Source: Branchipolynoe longqiensis
Lineage: Eukaryota; Annelida; Polychaeta; Phyllodocida; Polynoidae
DNA length: 64,000 bases
Assembly (NCBI GenBank): GCA_030323885.1
Contig: CM059187.1
Location: 126,895,525 to 126,959,524 of the forward strand
Direction: 5' to 3'
Of the stretch, positions 20,783 to 31,819 are shown in pieces. The position numbers were made by a program, and so were the translations under genes. Under the pieces are notes generated by a model that was not told where the DNA came from, searched no databases, and saw only the letters and a program-made list of their open reading frames with translations. Numbering within the stretch: the first letter of the stretch is position 1; each line of letters starts with the position of its first letter.

Positions 20783-21340
20783 TATATATATGGTCATATG
20801 GTCTGTAAAAGATAAGCTTCGTCCCCAACCACCTTATCCAACAGATCAAGATAAACCATACAAGATCACAACCCCTCCTCCATCACCACCAGTAACACCT
20901 CCCTCGTCCTTCCTCACCCTCCCCACACGCCCACATATTGATGGGCGTTGACAGTGGGGCTGACAATAACAGCCGACTGGCAGACGATCAGTCGCTGGTG
21001 TTTGGCGTAGCTTTGTCACCTACTACAGACGCGCCAGTCACCAGCGGTGACAGTGTGAATATACAGCCCCTGCATGGGGCGCTGGTAACAGGACACCCCG
21101 CGCTATAGATCTTTGCTGACGGCTCTCCACACCAAGCATCCAATACACCACGCACATGGGCGCAACTTATTCAGATCACCCTACTTCTCCACCTCCAATT
21201 TGACTGTGTGTATATCATTTCTTCTTCTCTTTTAATTTAAGCAAAACCTTTAATTTTTTTTATATTTATTATTATGCGAAAGCAATTTCGCGGTGATTCC
21301 TGTGCGGTGTTTTCTCCGTGACACTTTATTATTATTATTT
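20783..21340. promoter_or_regulatory. Unique sequence, part possibly regulatory
   Basis: 20941-21130 is non-repetitive and GC-balanced, with GACAATAACAGCC (Sox-like), CACCAGCGGTGACAGTG and TGCATGGGGCGC. 21200-21340 is AT-rich with TTATTATTATTATT. Function inferred only. Confidence 0.25.
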
Positions 21341-21430
21341 TTTTGCTGGGGGTGGGGGGGGGGGGTGAGAGGGTATGTAGAAAGAGTGAGTGTGTGTTGT
21401 GGGGCGGGGGGAGGGGGGTACCTGTGAACT
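21341..21430. repeat. G-rich tract
   Basis: GGGGGTGGGGGGGGGGG and GGGGCGGGGGGAGGGGGG runs. Confidence 0.75.
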
Positions 21431-21854
21431 ATTTATTCACCCCCACACCAACCCCTGGTATCAATGCCTGGATCGACTGGCATCGAATTGGGCTGAGCCT
21501 CTCTCCACGCACAGGTAATCTGACGCTGTTCGTGTGTATCATGGACGGTGATTACTAATTCAGCAATTAATCAATTAATTAATGCATGCGGCAATCCAAC
21601 CCCTACTGGGGGGCCGAGCCACGCATGTGTGTGTGTGGACTCATTGCAATGCAAGTGGGCTTAAACAAATAAATGTGGTCAGAAGGGCTAGTATTGTGTG
21701 TGTGGGTGGGTGGATTGAGGGAGGGAGAAATACCAGCCAACCAGATCAATAAGCCCCCCCCCCCCTCCTCTCGACCCCGCCCTCTTCCACTAACTACCAC
21801 CAGTGTCATGGGATGTCAGCACGCATGTGCACCACCTACCTGCTCCAACACACC
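21431..21854. other. Unique sequence
   Basis: Contains CAGCAATTAATCAATTAATTAATGC (21561-21586 region, a homeodomain-type TAAT cluster) and a C run at 21754-21763. No exon is recognised. Confidence 0.3.
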
Positions 21855-21867
21855 ATCTCCGGCGGGG

Positions 21868-22192
21868 ACCGGATGCGGTGGCCGAATCGGTAGAGCGCAG
21901 GCCTCTGTGCGGGAGATCTGGAGTTCAATTCCTGGTCGAGTCAAACCAATGACTTTCAAAATTAATAGTTATCACTTCCTAGCCAGGCGCTTTGCATTAT
22001 TAGGATAGGGCAGGGATTGGTTGGCTCGGTGTCAGGATAATGTGATTGAGTGGGATATCAGGTCATGGTCCCCATGGCCTGTTCTGCCAGTGGGGCAGCA
22101 CTATAAAGTTGGCTAGAGTGTGCACCGTCACAAGTCGGTACCCGTCCTGATATGACCTTAGACGCTGCCAGGACGTAAAACTCCAACAACCA
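21868..22192 (+). mobile_element. SINE-A, full length, with target-site duplication
   Basis: Head GATGCGGTGGCCGAATCGG with box A and box B-like AGTTCAATTCC, family body (GTCAAACCAATGAC, GGATTGGTTGGCTCGGTGTC) and tail (GATATGACCTTAGACG ... GGACGTAAAACTCC). ATCTCCGGCGGG occurs on both sides (21855-21866 and 22193-22204), a perfect 12-bp target-site duplication typical of LINE-driven insertion. The clean duplication implies a recent insertion. Confidence 0.95.
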
Positions 22193-22195
22193 ATC

Positions 22196-22550
22196 TCCGG
22201 CGGGCCGGGCCGGCGGGCCGGGCCGGCCTAGGCCGGCGGGCGCTCATCGTAACGGCGTGGAACTGGGGGCGGGAGGCGGGGGGCGGGGGTGGGGAGGGGG
22301 GAGTGGTCGCTGGGGGTGGAGGGTGGAGGGTGCTGCTGCTCGTTCATCCCTCCGCCAGCTTCTAACGCTACTGCTCTACCCTAAATAACTCACACTCGGG
22401 TTTCTGCTAGTATCGTATAGACTCGGCTGGCACCTCTAGGAGAAGGCAAACAAATGTTATGCTGGTGGTGGTGTGTGTGGGTGTGGGTGGGGGGGGGGGT
22501 TGTAGTGTAGGCGTCCAGTCAACGGTCATTGGCATCATAGAGTGTAAGGG
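22196..22550. other. GC-rich unique sequence and G runs
   Basis: 22198-22240 is a GGCCGGGCCGGCGGGCC array. G-rich stretches follow at 22260-22335 and 22475-22500. Confidence 0.4.
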
Positions 22551-22953
22551 CAGGTGTAGCGGTTTAGATTCTCGTGGGGTTTAAATGATATGCTCGGGGT
22601 TCTGCGCATGTGCGTATTCGATTAACATGACTCGGGCGACTCGGATCACCCGAGGTGCTAGCAATTCAAATAGAACACCGCGAGTGGAGTTGATAAAAAG
22701 ATGTGTTATGTAAAAATAAAAAATGTTAAACAAGTTTTGGATTAAGCCACCATTTTCCCCATCCCGGGCGTGGAGAAGCGTATTCGATTATTCAACCCGT
22801 GTAGGATGTGCACATGTGCCAAAAGTGGCTTGGGTGACCCGACTTGATTAATCGAATATGCCCAATTTGGCGGAAATGCTGTTTGATTTTTACGCCTGCG
22901 CAGAACTATCACGTAGAATGTAAACCCACTGAGAATTTAAACCGCGACACCGG
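22551..22953. mobile_element. Non-autonomous DNA transposon, CCGGTGT ends
   Basis: Left end CAGGTGTAGCGGTTTAGATT and right end (reverse complement) CCGGTGTCGCGGTTTAAATT form inverted repeats that continue to TTCTGCGCATGTGCG / CTGCGCAGGCG. The core shares ACTCGGGCGACTCGG, CGTATTCGATTA and GTGGAGTTGA words with 9159-9645. No coding capacity. Confidence 0.7.
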
Positions 22954-23011
22954 CACAGATTTGTTAGCATAGGAGGGTTGTGGTCGAAGAGTGATATATA
23001 TACATATGACT

Positions 23012-23270
23012 TATGAGCCTGTCTCAAAAGGTGATAATTTTTTTTTTTTTGTCCATTGTAACGATTGACAGAAAACAGCAAAGAAATGTTTCACTGAAAA
23101 CACAAGAACATTTGCTTCAAATCAATATGTATTCTATTGGGATTATGAAACACCATGTAAAAAACAAATCAGTTTATCCTGAGCGAATGCATAAGCAGAT
23201 AGTATGCTGATCGTTACAATGGACAAAGTTTTGTCCCATATTGCTTAGCACCTTTTGAGAGAGTCTCATA
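23012..23270. mobile_element. MITE with CTCAAAAGGTG ends
   Basis: TATGAGCCTGTCTCAAAAGG at the left and CCTTTTGAGAGAGTCTCATA at the right, with internal inverted TGTCCATTGTAACGAT / ATCGTTACAATGGACA. Length about 260 bp, TA-rich flanks. Non-coding; superfamily uncertain. Confidence 0.75.
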
Positions 23271-23334
23271 TACATATACATATACATATATATATAAAAT
23301 TTATATAGATCTGCGAAAATGTGTATGAATATAT

Positions 23335-23475
23335 AATGCATATGGGGGTGGGGTGGCGCCAGCTGTCCCACCCAGGGGAGGGGCCACCCATAAAGTAGTA
23401 CACAGAATCAGGGTGGCCAGTAGGGGATATTCCCTTACGCGCCTTTATACTCGCATAAGTTTTATACATCACATA
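23335..23475 (+). repeat. Dispersed repeat D, copy 1
   Basis: AATCAGGGTGGCCAGTAGGG, GCGCCTTTATACTCGCATAA and TTTTATACATCACATATA match 51035-51145. Both copies lie next to TA microsatellites. Confidence 0.7.
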
Positions 23476-23950
23476 TATTTATTTATATATATAAACATAT
23501 ATATACATATATATACATATATATATATTTAAATATATAATACATATATATATATATATATTTGTCATATATGTCTGTGTAGGGAACCAGACACATGTAC
23601 AAGATTATGTGTGGCGGAGGGTGCAGGTCCAGCTGCCCGTTGTACAAAGTGGTGTCGCTGGGGTTGCGCCATTGCTCTCCACACCACTTGGACAGGGTCA
23701 GGGCGTGCCCTGTGGACTGTGGGGCCCCCATCCAACAGAGGGACACCCTCCCCCTGACCACCCCCCCCCCCCTCACCCCTAACACACACGCAGCCCCTTA
23801 ATTTTTGCCACCGCCCGGCGGGGCGCTCTCAACGCCTGATTATCGGCCCGACAGCGAGGTAATGCGGCGCAGACCGGGGGCCGTTACCGGGGGTGGAGCC
23901 GTTCCATATGTCTGCTAACAGGGCGTGGGGGGTGTGGGTGAGAGTCGGCG
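23476..23950. other. TA microsatellite and unique sequence
   Basis: TA/TACA arrays to 23565, then unique sequence with a C run (23761-23772). The CGCCCGGCGGGGCGC and CGCCTGATTATCGG region (23810-23850) is a short GC-rich island. Confidence 0.4.
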
Positions 23951-24640
23951 TAACACTGGGAGTGGGTGTGAGTGGGTGGGTGGGTTGGTGGGTGAGTGGA
24001 TGGGTTGGTGGGTGAGTGGATGGGTTGCTGGGTGAGTGGATGGGTTGGTGGGTGGGTGTGGGAGTGATTAGTTGAGTATGTGTGAGTGAGTGAGTGGGTG
24101 TGAGTGGGTGTGAGTGGGTATGACACTGTGAGTGAATGCGTGAGTGAGTATGTGAGGATGTGAGTGTGACTGAATGTCTGACTGAGTGTGTGAGGATGTG
24201 AGTGTGAGTGCGTGTGACTGTGAGGGTGTGAGTTAGTGTGAGAATGAGTGAGTGTGAGTGTATGTGACCTCATGAGGGTGTGTAAGTGCGTGAGTGCCTG
24301 TGACTTGTGACTGGGAGTGTGAGTGTATGCGTGTTTGAGTGAGTGTGAACGTGTACGGTGGTTGAGTGTGCGTGAGTGTGAATTTACGTGAGTGTATATG
24401 ATGAGAATCAATGTGTAAAATGAGTGTGGCTGAGTGTGGGTGAGTGTGGGTGAGTGTGAGTGTGAGTGTGAGTGTAAACGTTCATGGGTAGATAAGTGGG
24501 CGTGACTGAATTTGTTCGTGAGTGTGTATGATGCGTATGGCTCGAACCTGTGTAAAATTAGTGTGGGTGGGAGAGTGTGTGTGTGTGTGTGTGAGTGGGT
24601 GTGTATGTGTGTGAGTGTGTGTGTGTGTGGGTGAGTGCCA
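23951..24640. repeat. GTGAGTGGGT / GTGTGAGTG minisatellite
   Basis: About 690 bp of degenerate GTGAGTG-based units, including near-identical GGTGGGTGAGTGGATGGGTT units at 23992-24045. The minus strand is stop-free for nearly 300 codons (His/Ser/Thr-rich), a repeat artefact. Confidence 0.9.
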
Positions 24641-25080
24641 AATGTTGTCATTGATCGCGCCTTGTCACAGATAGGAACAGCGCCGTGACTATTGATGGGT
24701 GACCAAAGCGTTATGACGGCATCGATTGACCCCCTCACCCTCCACCCACCCATCCCACCACACCCCTCCATCCGCATCAGCACGCTGCGGCGTTATGTGT
24801 GGGGCCAAACCCTAGCCCCTAACCACCCCGACCGTAGTACTAGTAAGTAGTGTACACCGCATAATAAACACTGCACACCCATATACCATGCAGCCCTATT
24901 ACTAGTATTAGTAGTACACCCACTGTCGATTTAGTATCCATCATGAAGATGGCTTTTGGTGTCACCCTCCATTGATATACCCCACCAATACGATACATGG
25001 TCTCTCTTCTAAGTTCTATTACAAGTATTAGTGCCTATGCATTCAAAGCACTTCGCTAGAGCACACTGGACACCACACAT
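24641..25080. other. Unique sequence
   Basis: No exon is recognised; contains TAGTACTAGTAAGTAG and TATTACTAGTATTAG tracts. Confidence 0.3.
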
Positions 25081-25620
25081 TTATGTGTATACATTATTGA
25101 TGTACTAGAGGTTTATTATAGATGTACTGTGGATATATTACATATAGATTAGAGGTATTAATACTATTATATAGATGCACTATAAATATATTATATATGT
25201 ATTGCAGCTGTATTAATCTATTATAGATGTATTGTAGATGTATTAGACGATTATATGTGTATTATATATGCATTATTGATGTATTTTACGTTATAGATAT
25301 ATTATAGATGTATTGTACATATATTGTAGATATATACATACATATTAGATGTGTACATAAATATGTATATAGATATATATAGATAGATACATAGATATAC
25401 ATAAATATGCAAATAGATATATACATAGATATATAAACACATATACACATAGATATGCATATATATATATCCATAGACATATATAGACATACATAGATAT
25501 ATTCATAGATATACATAGATATATACATATATACATAGATATATATATACATATATACATATATACATATATATCCATAATTACATACATATAATGTATA
25601 TATATATATATGCATCGAAA
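25081..25620. repeat. AT-rich degenerate repeat (TATAGATGTATT, TACATAGATATA)
   Basis: A 10-12 bp degenerate unit for 540 bp. Tyr/Ile/Met frames here are artefacts. Confidence 0.85.
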
Positions 25621-26440
25621 TATTTACATACGCACAAAATTATATATTCCATGCAAAGGGATTCAACAGTAACACAATGGTTGCCCCATGAGTACTGAAT
25701 AAATAGTGTGTGGATTTGAATGGCAACATTCGTAAATGGTTCATTAGGAGGAGCAATTCATCAGTAGAAAATATGGCGGCAAATCATTGTGATTCCTGTT
25801 GGATGTGAACGCATTCTCATTATGCACAACTTCCTGTTGTGAATCATTGTCAAGTGCAATGTGCTCATTAAAAAAGAAACCGTCACAGTATCGGTGTGGT
25901 GAAACAAGAGGTAGTGGGTGGCGGTGGTGGTGGGGGGGGGGGGGGCAGTAAGCCCACATTGTTAACCTATAATTTCATAATTTCAAACATTATCACTTAA
26001 TTGAATTTTCCCCAAAATAATCCATCAATGGAGTTGGTTATTAATATTATATAAAATTCAAACTATTTCCAAGACAAATTAAAATATATACATTATAATA
26101 TATAGCATGTCTGACAGTGTTAACCCAGACTTTTGTTTGTTTCTCCGTCATGAATTCAGTAAATGTGAGCGTTGATTGGTTATGGGATGAGAGCCTTCCG
26201 TTGCACTATCCGGAGGAGGAGGCTGGTCGGGGATTAACAGTGTGTAATTGGCACTTCCAGTTTTCTTGCACTCAAAGAAAAGCAAATTGAAGTGATCATT
26301 CCAGACCCTGGCAGTGGGAGATACCCCTTCTATTTTCTTTTTTTTGTACATCTTCTAAAGAATTTCTGCCGGTTATAATTTATATTGTATTTGCACATCA
26401 TATTTATTTTGAAAAGCGAATGAAGTTGATTGCTGCTCAA
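25621..26440. other. AT-rich unique sequence
   Basis: G run at 25931-25944, otherwise unremarkable. No exon is recognised on either strand. Confidence 0.35.
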
Positions 26441-26442
26441 TG

Positions 26443-26444
<2 letters not shown>

Positions 26445-26514
<70 letters not shown>
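26445..26514. repeat. (TA)n microsatellite, about 35 units
   Basis: Uninterrupted TA array of about 70 bp, followed by GAGAGAGA (26546-26590) and CTCTCTCT (26670-26702) tracts. Confidence 0.95.
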
Positions 26515-26516
<2 letters not shown>

Positions 26517-26704
26517 TCTTTCTCTATAGATAAATATATATATATAGAGAGAGAGACAGAGAAAGAGAGAGAGCGAGAGAGGTAGAGAGTAATGGGGGAG
26601 AGAGCTATAATGCTGAAGCCCTTTCCCATTCACATACTCTTTCTTGCTCTTTCTAACCCTCCCTTTGTCAACCCTTTCTCCCTCTCTCTCTCTCTCTCTC
26701 TCCC

Positions 26705-27317
26705 ATTTATCCGTTCTCTTCATCTCTATCCCTAAATAGAAATGCACATCCACCGACCCACTGTGCATTGTAAGCCTACAAAAAGTTCCCGCCGGTTGGT
26801 GAACCCAGGGTGTACCTGAACAGAGTCAAGGACACTATTAGACATGTTTATGCTCTCTCCCAAGCACCCCTAGAAACCTGCATGAAAATAAATATTGTGC
26901 CGGCCCTGGGTTTAGTGGGTGGGGGTTGCCATCGTGCAGATGCTTGCGGTCATGATAGGCGGTGTGAAGCTCTCAGTAGTCCCTGATGTATTTACCGTGT
27001 ATAGGTGGCGCTACCAGTTCATGAACTCAAAGACACATGGTTGCTTCAGATAGGGAGGGCCCTTTCCATTTGGGGTTCACTGAATCGGAATGCACCAGCA
27101 ACCATATTTAAATATAGTATCCCATAGACTCGGCTAACTGCAATGCAAATACAAATTAAAATAAATGTATGTTAGAAATCCGTGGCGCATACTTCAATGT
27201 CTTTTCGTGGTGAATTAAATACTCTAATGCTGTGCCATATAGTGGGGTCCCCCCCCCCCTCCCCCCACAGGGCAGACATACGTCAATGGTAGCGCTATGT
27301 GTTTGATGATCATCTAG
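26705..27317. other. Unique sequence
   Basis: Mixed composition with a C run at 27249-27268. No exon is recognised. Confidence 0.35.
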
Positions 27318-27366
27318 CTAGGGGTGATATGACGTTAGATGCTACCAGGACGTAAAACTCCAACAT
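27318..27366 (+). mobile_element. SINE-A tail fragment
   Basis: GTGATATGACGTTAGATGC then CCAGGACGTAAAACTCCAAC; only the 3' tail. Confidence 0.75.
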
Positions 27367-27429
27367 CATCGGGCCAGGGGTGTGAGCCTGTGTAGACATG
27401 ATGGTCGGAGGTCCTTCAACTGGGTGGTT

Positions 27430-27639
27430 GAGTGGGGTTGGGTGCCAGTTGGGTAAAATGGGTGTCAGTTGGATAAAATGGGTGCCGGTTGAGGTGCCGA
27501 GGGTCGTGGGTGGGTGGGTGGGTGGTGGAGGGAGGGGGACGGGGTGGGGTGGTGAGTGGAGTGACCTCTGACACCCACCTCAGTGTGATTCATCTCTCCT
27601 CCCCTCCCCCCTCCTCCCTCCCCCCTCCCCCCTCCTCCC
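27430..27639. repeat. GGGTGCCAGTT repeats and CCCTCC tract
   Basis: GGGT(G/T)CCAGTTG(G)GTAAAATG units at 27440-27490, a GTGGGTGGGTGGG tract, and a CCTCCCCCCTCC tract at 27598-27640. Confidence 0.7.
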
Positions 27640-27900
27640 ACCAAACATCCCAGCTTTAAAGGGCCTTGATCAAAAAGCCAAGGCCAGAATTTACTTAATA
27701 TAAGCCTAAATAGGCGGCAATTTACAGTACAACGTCACTTCCGGTGCATTACCGCCGCCGAGCAAAGTAAATTGTCGAATCTCTTTACCCCATTTGCATG
27801 TATTCTGTGAAAAGTACAAACTAAGTTCCCCCGGATGCTGACAGTGGGTGCAGGGCACTGCCATCAGTGACTCTCAGATCGAGGCTTTTACGAGGCGAGG
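27640..27900. promoter_or_regulatory. Non-repetitive island with perfect octamer, candidate enhancer
   Basis: Unique sequence holding a perfect POU octamer ATTTGCAT (27792-27799), a palindromic CTTGATCAAA (27665-27674, TCF/LEF-like), AGGCGGCAATTTAC and AGTAAATTGTCG. It is one of the clearest non-repetitive segments of the 27-kb intron. Enhancer role inferred. Confidence 0.38.
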
Positions 27901-28084
27901 GGTTTCAACCCCCCCCCCCCCCCACGTACACACACCTTCCACCACCCACCGCCCACCCACCACCCTGCGTTCGGAAACCACGTGATCGCTCCTGCGCGTA
28001 AAACATGCGCCACGTTATGGGAGATGTTGAATATCACATTGTATACTCACAGGTGAAACGTGCACAGTGGATTCTGTATTAGGT
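27901..28084. other. C homopolymer and unique sequence
   Basis: Fifteen C at 27909-27923, then a CCACCCACC tract and CACGTGATCGC. Confidence 0.5.
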
Positions 28085-29500
28085 CTGCCCTGTCTTTATT
28101 TTGTATGACGTCTGCATCGTGGTTATTCTGTATAATGTCTGCACTGTGGTTGTTCTGTATGATGTCTGCATCATGTTTATTCTGTTTAATGGTTGCACTG
28201 GTTGTTCTGTATGACATCTAGATCATGTTTATTCTGTTTAATGTCTGCACTGGTTGTTCTGTACGATGTCTGCATCATGTTTATTCTGTTTAATGTCTGC
28301 ACCGGTTGTTCTGTATGACATCTACATCGTGTTTATTCTGTATAATGTCTGCCCTGTGGTTGTTCTGTATGACGTCTGCATTGTGTTTATTCTGTTTAAT
28401 GTCTGCACTGGTTGTTCTGTATGACAACTGCATTGTGTTTATTCTGTATAATGTCTGCCCTGTGGTTGTCTGTATGACGTCTACATCGTGTTTATTCTGT
28501 TTAATGTCTGCACTGGTTGTTCTGTATGACGTCTACATCATGTTTATTCTGTTTAATGTCTGCACTGGTTGTTCTGTATGATGTCTGCATTGTGTTTATT
28601 CTGTTTAATGTCTGCACTGGTTGTTCTGTATGACGTCTACATTGTGTATATTCTGTTTAATGTCTGCACTGGTTGTTCTGTATGACGTCTACGTCATGTG
28701 TATGATGTCTATATCATGTTTATTCTGTTTAATGTCTGCACTGGTTGTTCTCTATGACGTCTGCACTGTGTTTATTCTGTTTAATGTCTGCACTGGTTGT
28801 TCTATGTTTATTCTGTTTAATGTCTGCACTGATTGTTCTCTATGACGTCTGCATTGTGTTTATTCTGTTTAATGTCTGCACTGGTTGTTCTGTATGACGT
28901 CTACATCATGTGTATGATGTCTACGTCATGTTTATTCTGTTTAATGTCTGCTGTGGTTGTTATGTATGACGTCTACATCATGTGTATTCTGTTTAATATC
29001 TGCACTGGTTGTTCTGTATGATATCTACATCATGTTTATTCTGTTTAATGTCTGCACTGGTTGTTCTCTATGATGTCTACATCTGGTTTATTCTGTTTAA
29101 TGTCTGCACTGGTTGTTCTGTATGACATCTACATCATGTTTATTCTGTTTAATGTCTTCACTGGTTGTTCTGTATGACATCTGCATCGTGTTTATTCTGT
29201 TTAATGTGTGCACTGGTTGTTCTGTATGATGTCTACATTGTGTTTATTCTGTTTAATGTCTGCACTGGTTGTTCTGTATGACATCTACATCGTGTTTATT
29301 CTGTTTAATGTCTGCACTGGTTGTTCTGTATGATGTCTACATTGTGTTTATTCTGTTTAATGTCTGCACTGGTTGTTCTGTATGACATCTACATCGTGTT
29401 TATTCTGTTTAATGTCTGCACTGGTTGTTCTGTATGACGTCTACATTGTGTTTATTCTGTATGACATTTGTATTGTGTTTAATCTGTAAGATGTCTGCTC
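28085..29500 (+). repeat. 52-bp minisatellite, about 26 copies
   Basis: Unit of the form TTGTTCTGTATGACATCTAC + ATCATGTTTATTCTG + TTTAATGTCTGCACTGG. The period measured at 29281, 29333 and 29385 is exactly 52 bp. The first copies are variable (28085-28500), whereas 29200-29450 alternates ACATCTACATCGTG and ATGTCTACATTGTG variants, a 104-bp higher-order unit. Because 52 is not a multiple of 3, all open frames inside are artefacts. Confidence 0.95.
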
Positions 29501-29925
29501 TGTGTTCATTGTGTATGACATGATGACGTGTACTCACGCCGTAGACGAGGTGAGAACGCAGTGTGCACATATGTCACGCTGACGTCAAAACCGCAGCGCA
29601 AAAAAAACAACCCATAACAACCCCACACAAAACCACCCAACTCCTGGTGGCCCGGTGCTTAATGTATGTAGTGCGGTGCTTTTGATTCATTTGGTCAATG
29701 AAGTCAGCCCGCCCAGCTGGCTGACAAAGGGAGGTGGGGTGTGGTGGGGGAGTGGATTATAAGCGCCCTCAAGCTGCAAGTGATTTAAGAAGACGCTTCT
29801 CCCAACTGTTAGCCCCAGCCCTGTGTGCCCAATGAGGGGAAAGACAGCTGGTATTACCAGTTGTACTGAGTGGCACGTGTATGCTTATCAGCCGAATGTT
29901 GGATCCTTGCACACCACGCAGGCTC
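29501..29925. promoter_or_regulatory. Unique sequence, candidate regulatory
   Basis: Non-repetitive except CAACCC words (29605-29640). Includes GGTGCTTTTGATTCATTTGG and GGATTATAAGCGCCCTC. Weak inference only. Confidence 0.22.
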
Positions 29926-29929
29926 GAAT

Positions 29930-30420
29930 ATGTATATATGTATATTATATTTGCATATTTATATATTTATATATTATCTATTATATATATATCTATGTAT
30001 TTATCTATATAATATATATATATATATTTACATAAAATAGAAAAATATGAAAATATACAAATATGCAAATGTAGAAATGTATATATAAATATGTACATAT
30101 GCATATCATATATATGATACATAAAAAAAATATATACATATCTAAATTTAAGGTTATGAAATATATATAGAGAGAAATGTGTATAAATATGTGCAATTGT
30201 ATAAATGTTTGAATGTATAAATATAGATAAATGCATTAAATATAATATGTAAATACGTAGATGTGTAAATGTGGAAGTATGGAAACATGGGAACATATAA
30301 ACACTTAACATGTAGATATGTAAATACATATGTAAGTAAATAAATAAATATATAAATACATATATGAATATATGTATATAGAAATATATATATATATATT
30401 TGTGCATAGCTAAATGCATT
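29930..30420. repeat. AT-rich low-complexity block
   Basis: TATATA and AAATATG-rich degenerate repeats. Ile/Tyr/Phe frames are artefacts. Confidence 0.8.
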
Positions 30421-30865
30421 TATATAAGCAGTATATAATTATTCCCTATATATTTTACTAAATGTTTTCTCATGCGTTCTCCCAACGAGATGGGATTCCA
30501 TTTGGGAAACAAGTGACAAAAATACACTGAAATCGGTTCACCATCACGGCTCTATATCACGAGATATCACCAAGAATCATTATTACAACCATTACGATCA
30601 TTATAACCACCACAGAAATGATGCCATGCTATATAGTCAACGTACACCAGACTGACTGTAGAATAAAGCAGTCGTTCCACCATCTGTACGCACATCTCGG
30701 TGGGTATTTATAATGCAGCTCCTGCCGTATATTGTAACGGCGAATGTCGTGAGATCAGAGGCGGTGAATATTGGGGCCCCGCGGTGGTACACGTAGTAGC
30801 AGTCGAGCAGGCGTGGGAGTCGGCCCGGAGGGGGTAGGGTAGTGGGCCAGACAACTGTGGCAGCA
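30421..30865. other. Unique sequence
   Basis: Balanced composition; GGTGGGTATTTATAATGCAG (30700-30719) and GGCGGTGAATATTGG are possible regulatory words. No exon is recognised. Confidence 0.3.
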
Positions 30866-31120
30866 CCCCCTCTCTCCCCTCCCCCTTCCCCATCCCGCCT
30901 CCCGCTCCCTTCCCCCTCTCCATCCTACCTCCCTTACCTCCCGCCACCTCCAGGCTCTAATGCACGGCTGTGGAGGAAGGAGGACGCATGGCGATGGGGA
31001 GGGCATGGGAGGAGTGGGGAGTGGAGGGGATGGGGAAGGAGGGTGAGGGGAGGGGGAGGAGGAGGGGGATGGGATGGGATGGGGGGAGGAGGAAGGGGAT
31101 CTGATCGCCCCGAGGCGGTG
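30866..31120. repeat. Pyrimidine tract then purine tract
   Basis: C/T-rich 30868-30945 followed by G/A-rich 30970-31105, so the block is roughly self-complementary in composition. Confidence 0.65.
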
Positions 31121-31317
31121 CCTGCCCACTGGAGTCAGATCCAGCGGCTCCTCCAGTGCTCCATTTCATCATATTGCCTAGCCCTACCCCCATCTGCCCA
31201 CCTTCACACACACACACCCTCTCTCTCGTGCCATTCACGCAATCTCAGCACAGATTGAACTCACATACTGAGTTTATCGCCGATTTGTGATTGTTCCACT
31301 GAGGAGCACCGCCCCCA

Positions 31318-31814
31318 NNNNNNNNNNNNNNNNNNNNNNNNNNNNNNNNNNNNNNNNNNNNNNNNNNNNNNNNNNNNNNNNNNNNNNNNNNNNNNNNNNN
31401 NNNNNNNNNNNNNNNNNNNNNNNNNNNNNNNNNNNNNNNNNNNNNNNNNNNNNNNNNNNNNNNNNNNNNNNNNNNNNNNNNNNNNNNNNNNNNNNNNNNN
31501 NNNNNNNNNNNNNNNNNNNNNNNNNNNNNNNNNNNNNNNNNNNNNNNNNNNNNNNNNNNNNNNNNNNNNNNNNNNNNNNNNNNNNNNNNNNNNNNNNNNN
31601 NNNNNNNNNNNNNNNNNNNNNNNNNNNNNNNNNNNNNNNNNNNNNNNNNNNNNNNNNNNNNNNNNNNNNNNNNNNNNNNNNNNNNNNNNNNNNNNNNNNN
31701 NNNNNNNNNNNNNNNNNNNNNNNNNNNNNNNNNNNNNNNNNNNNNNNNNNNNNNNNNNNNNNNNNNNNNNNNNNNNNNNNNNNNNNNNNNNNNNNNNNNN
31801 NNNNNNNNNNNNNN
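31318..31814. other. Assembly gap (497 N)
   Basis: Unknown bases. The sequence immediately right of the gap is the left end of an inverted-repeat element. Confidence 1.
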
Positions 31815-31819
31815 TAAGC

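Noticed and set aside
23884..24783. 299-codon minus-strand frame rich in His, Ser and Thr
   Set aside because: Generated by the GTGAGTG minisatellite; no protein family features.
28306..29021. Met/Cys/Leu/Phe-rich frames
   Set aside because: They are readings of a 52-bp tandem repeat whose unit length is not a multiple of three, so the reading frame is not preserved.
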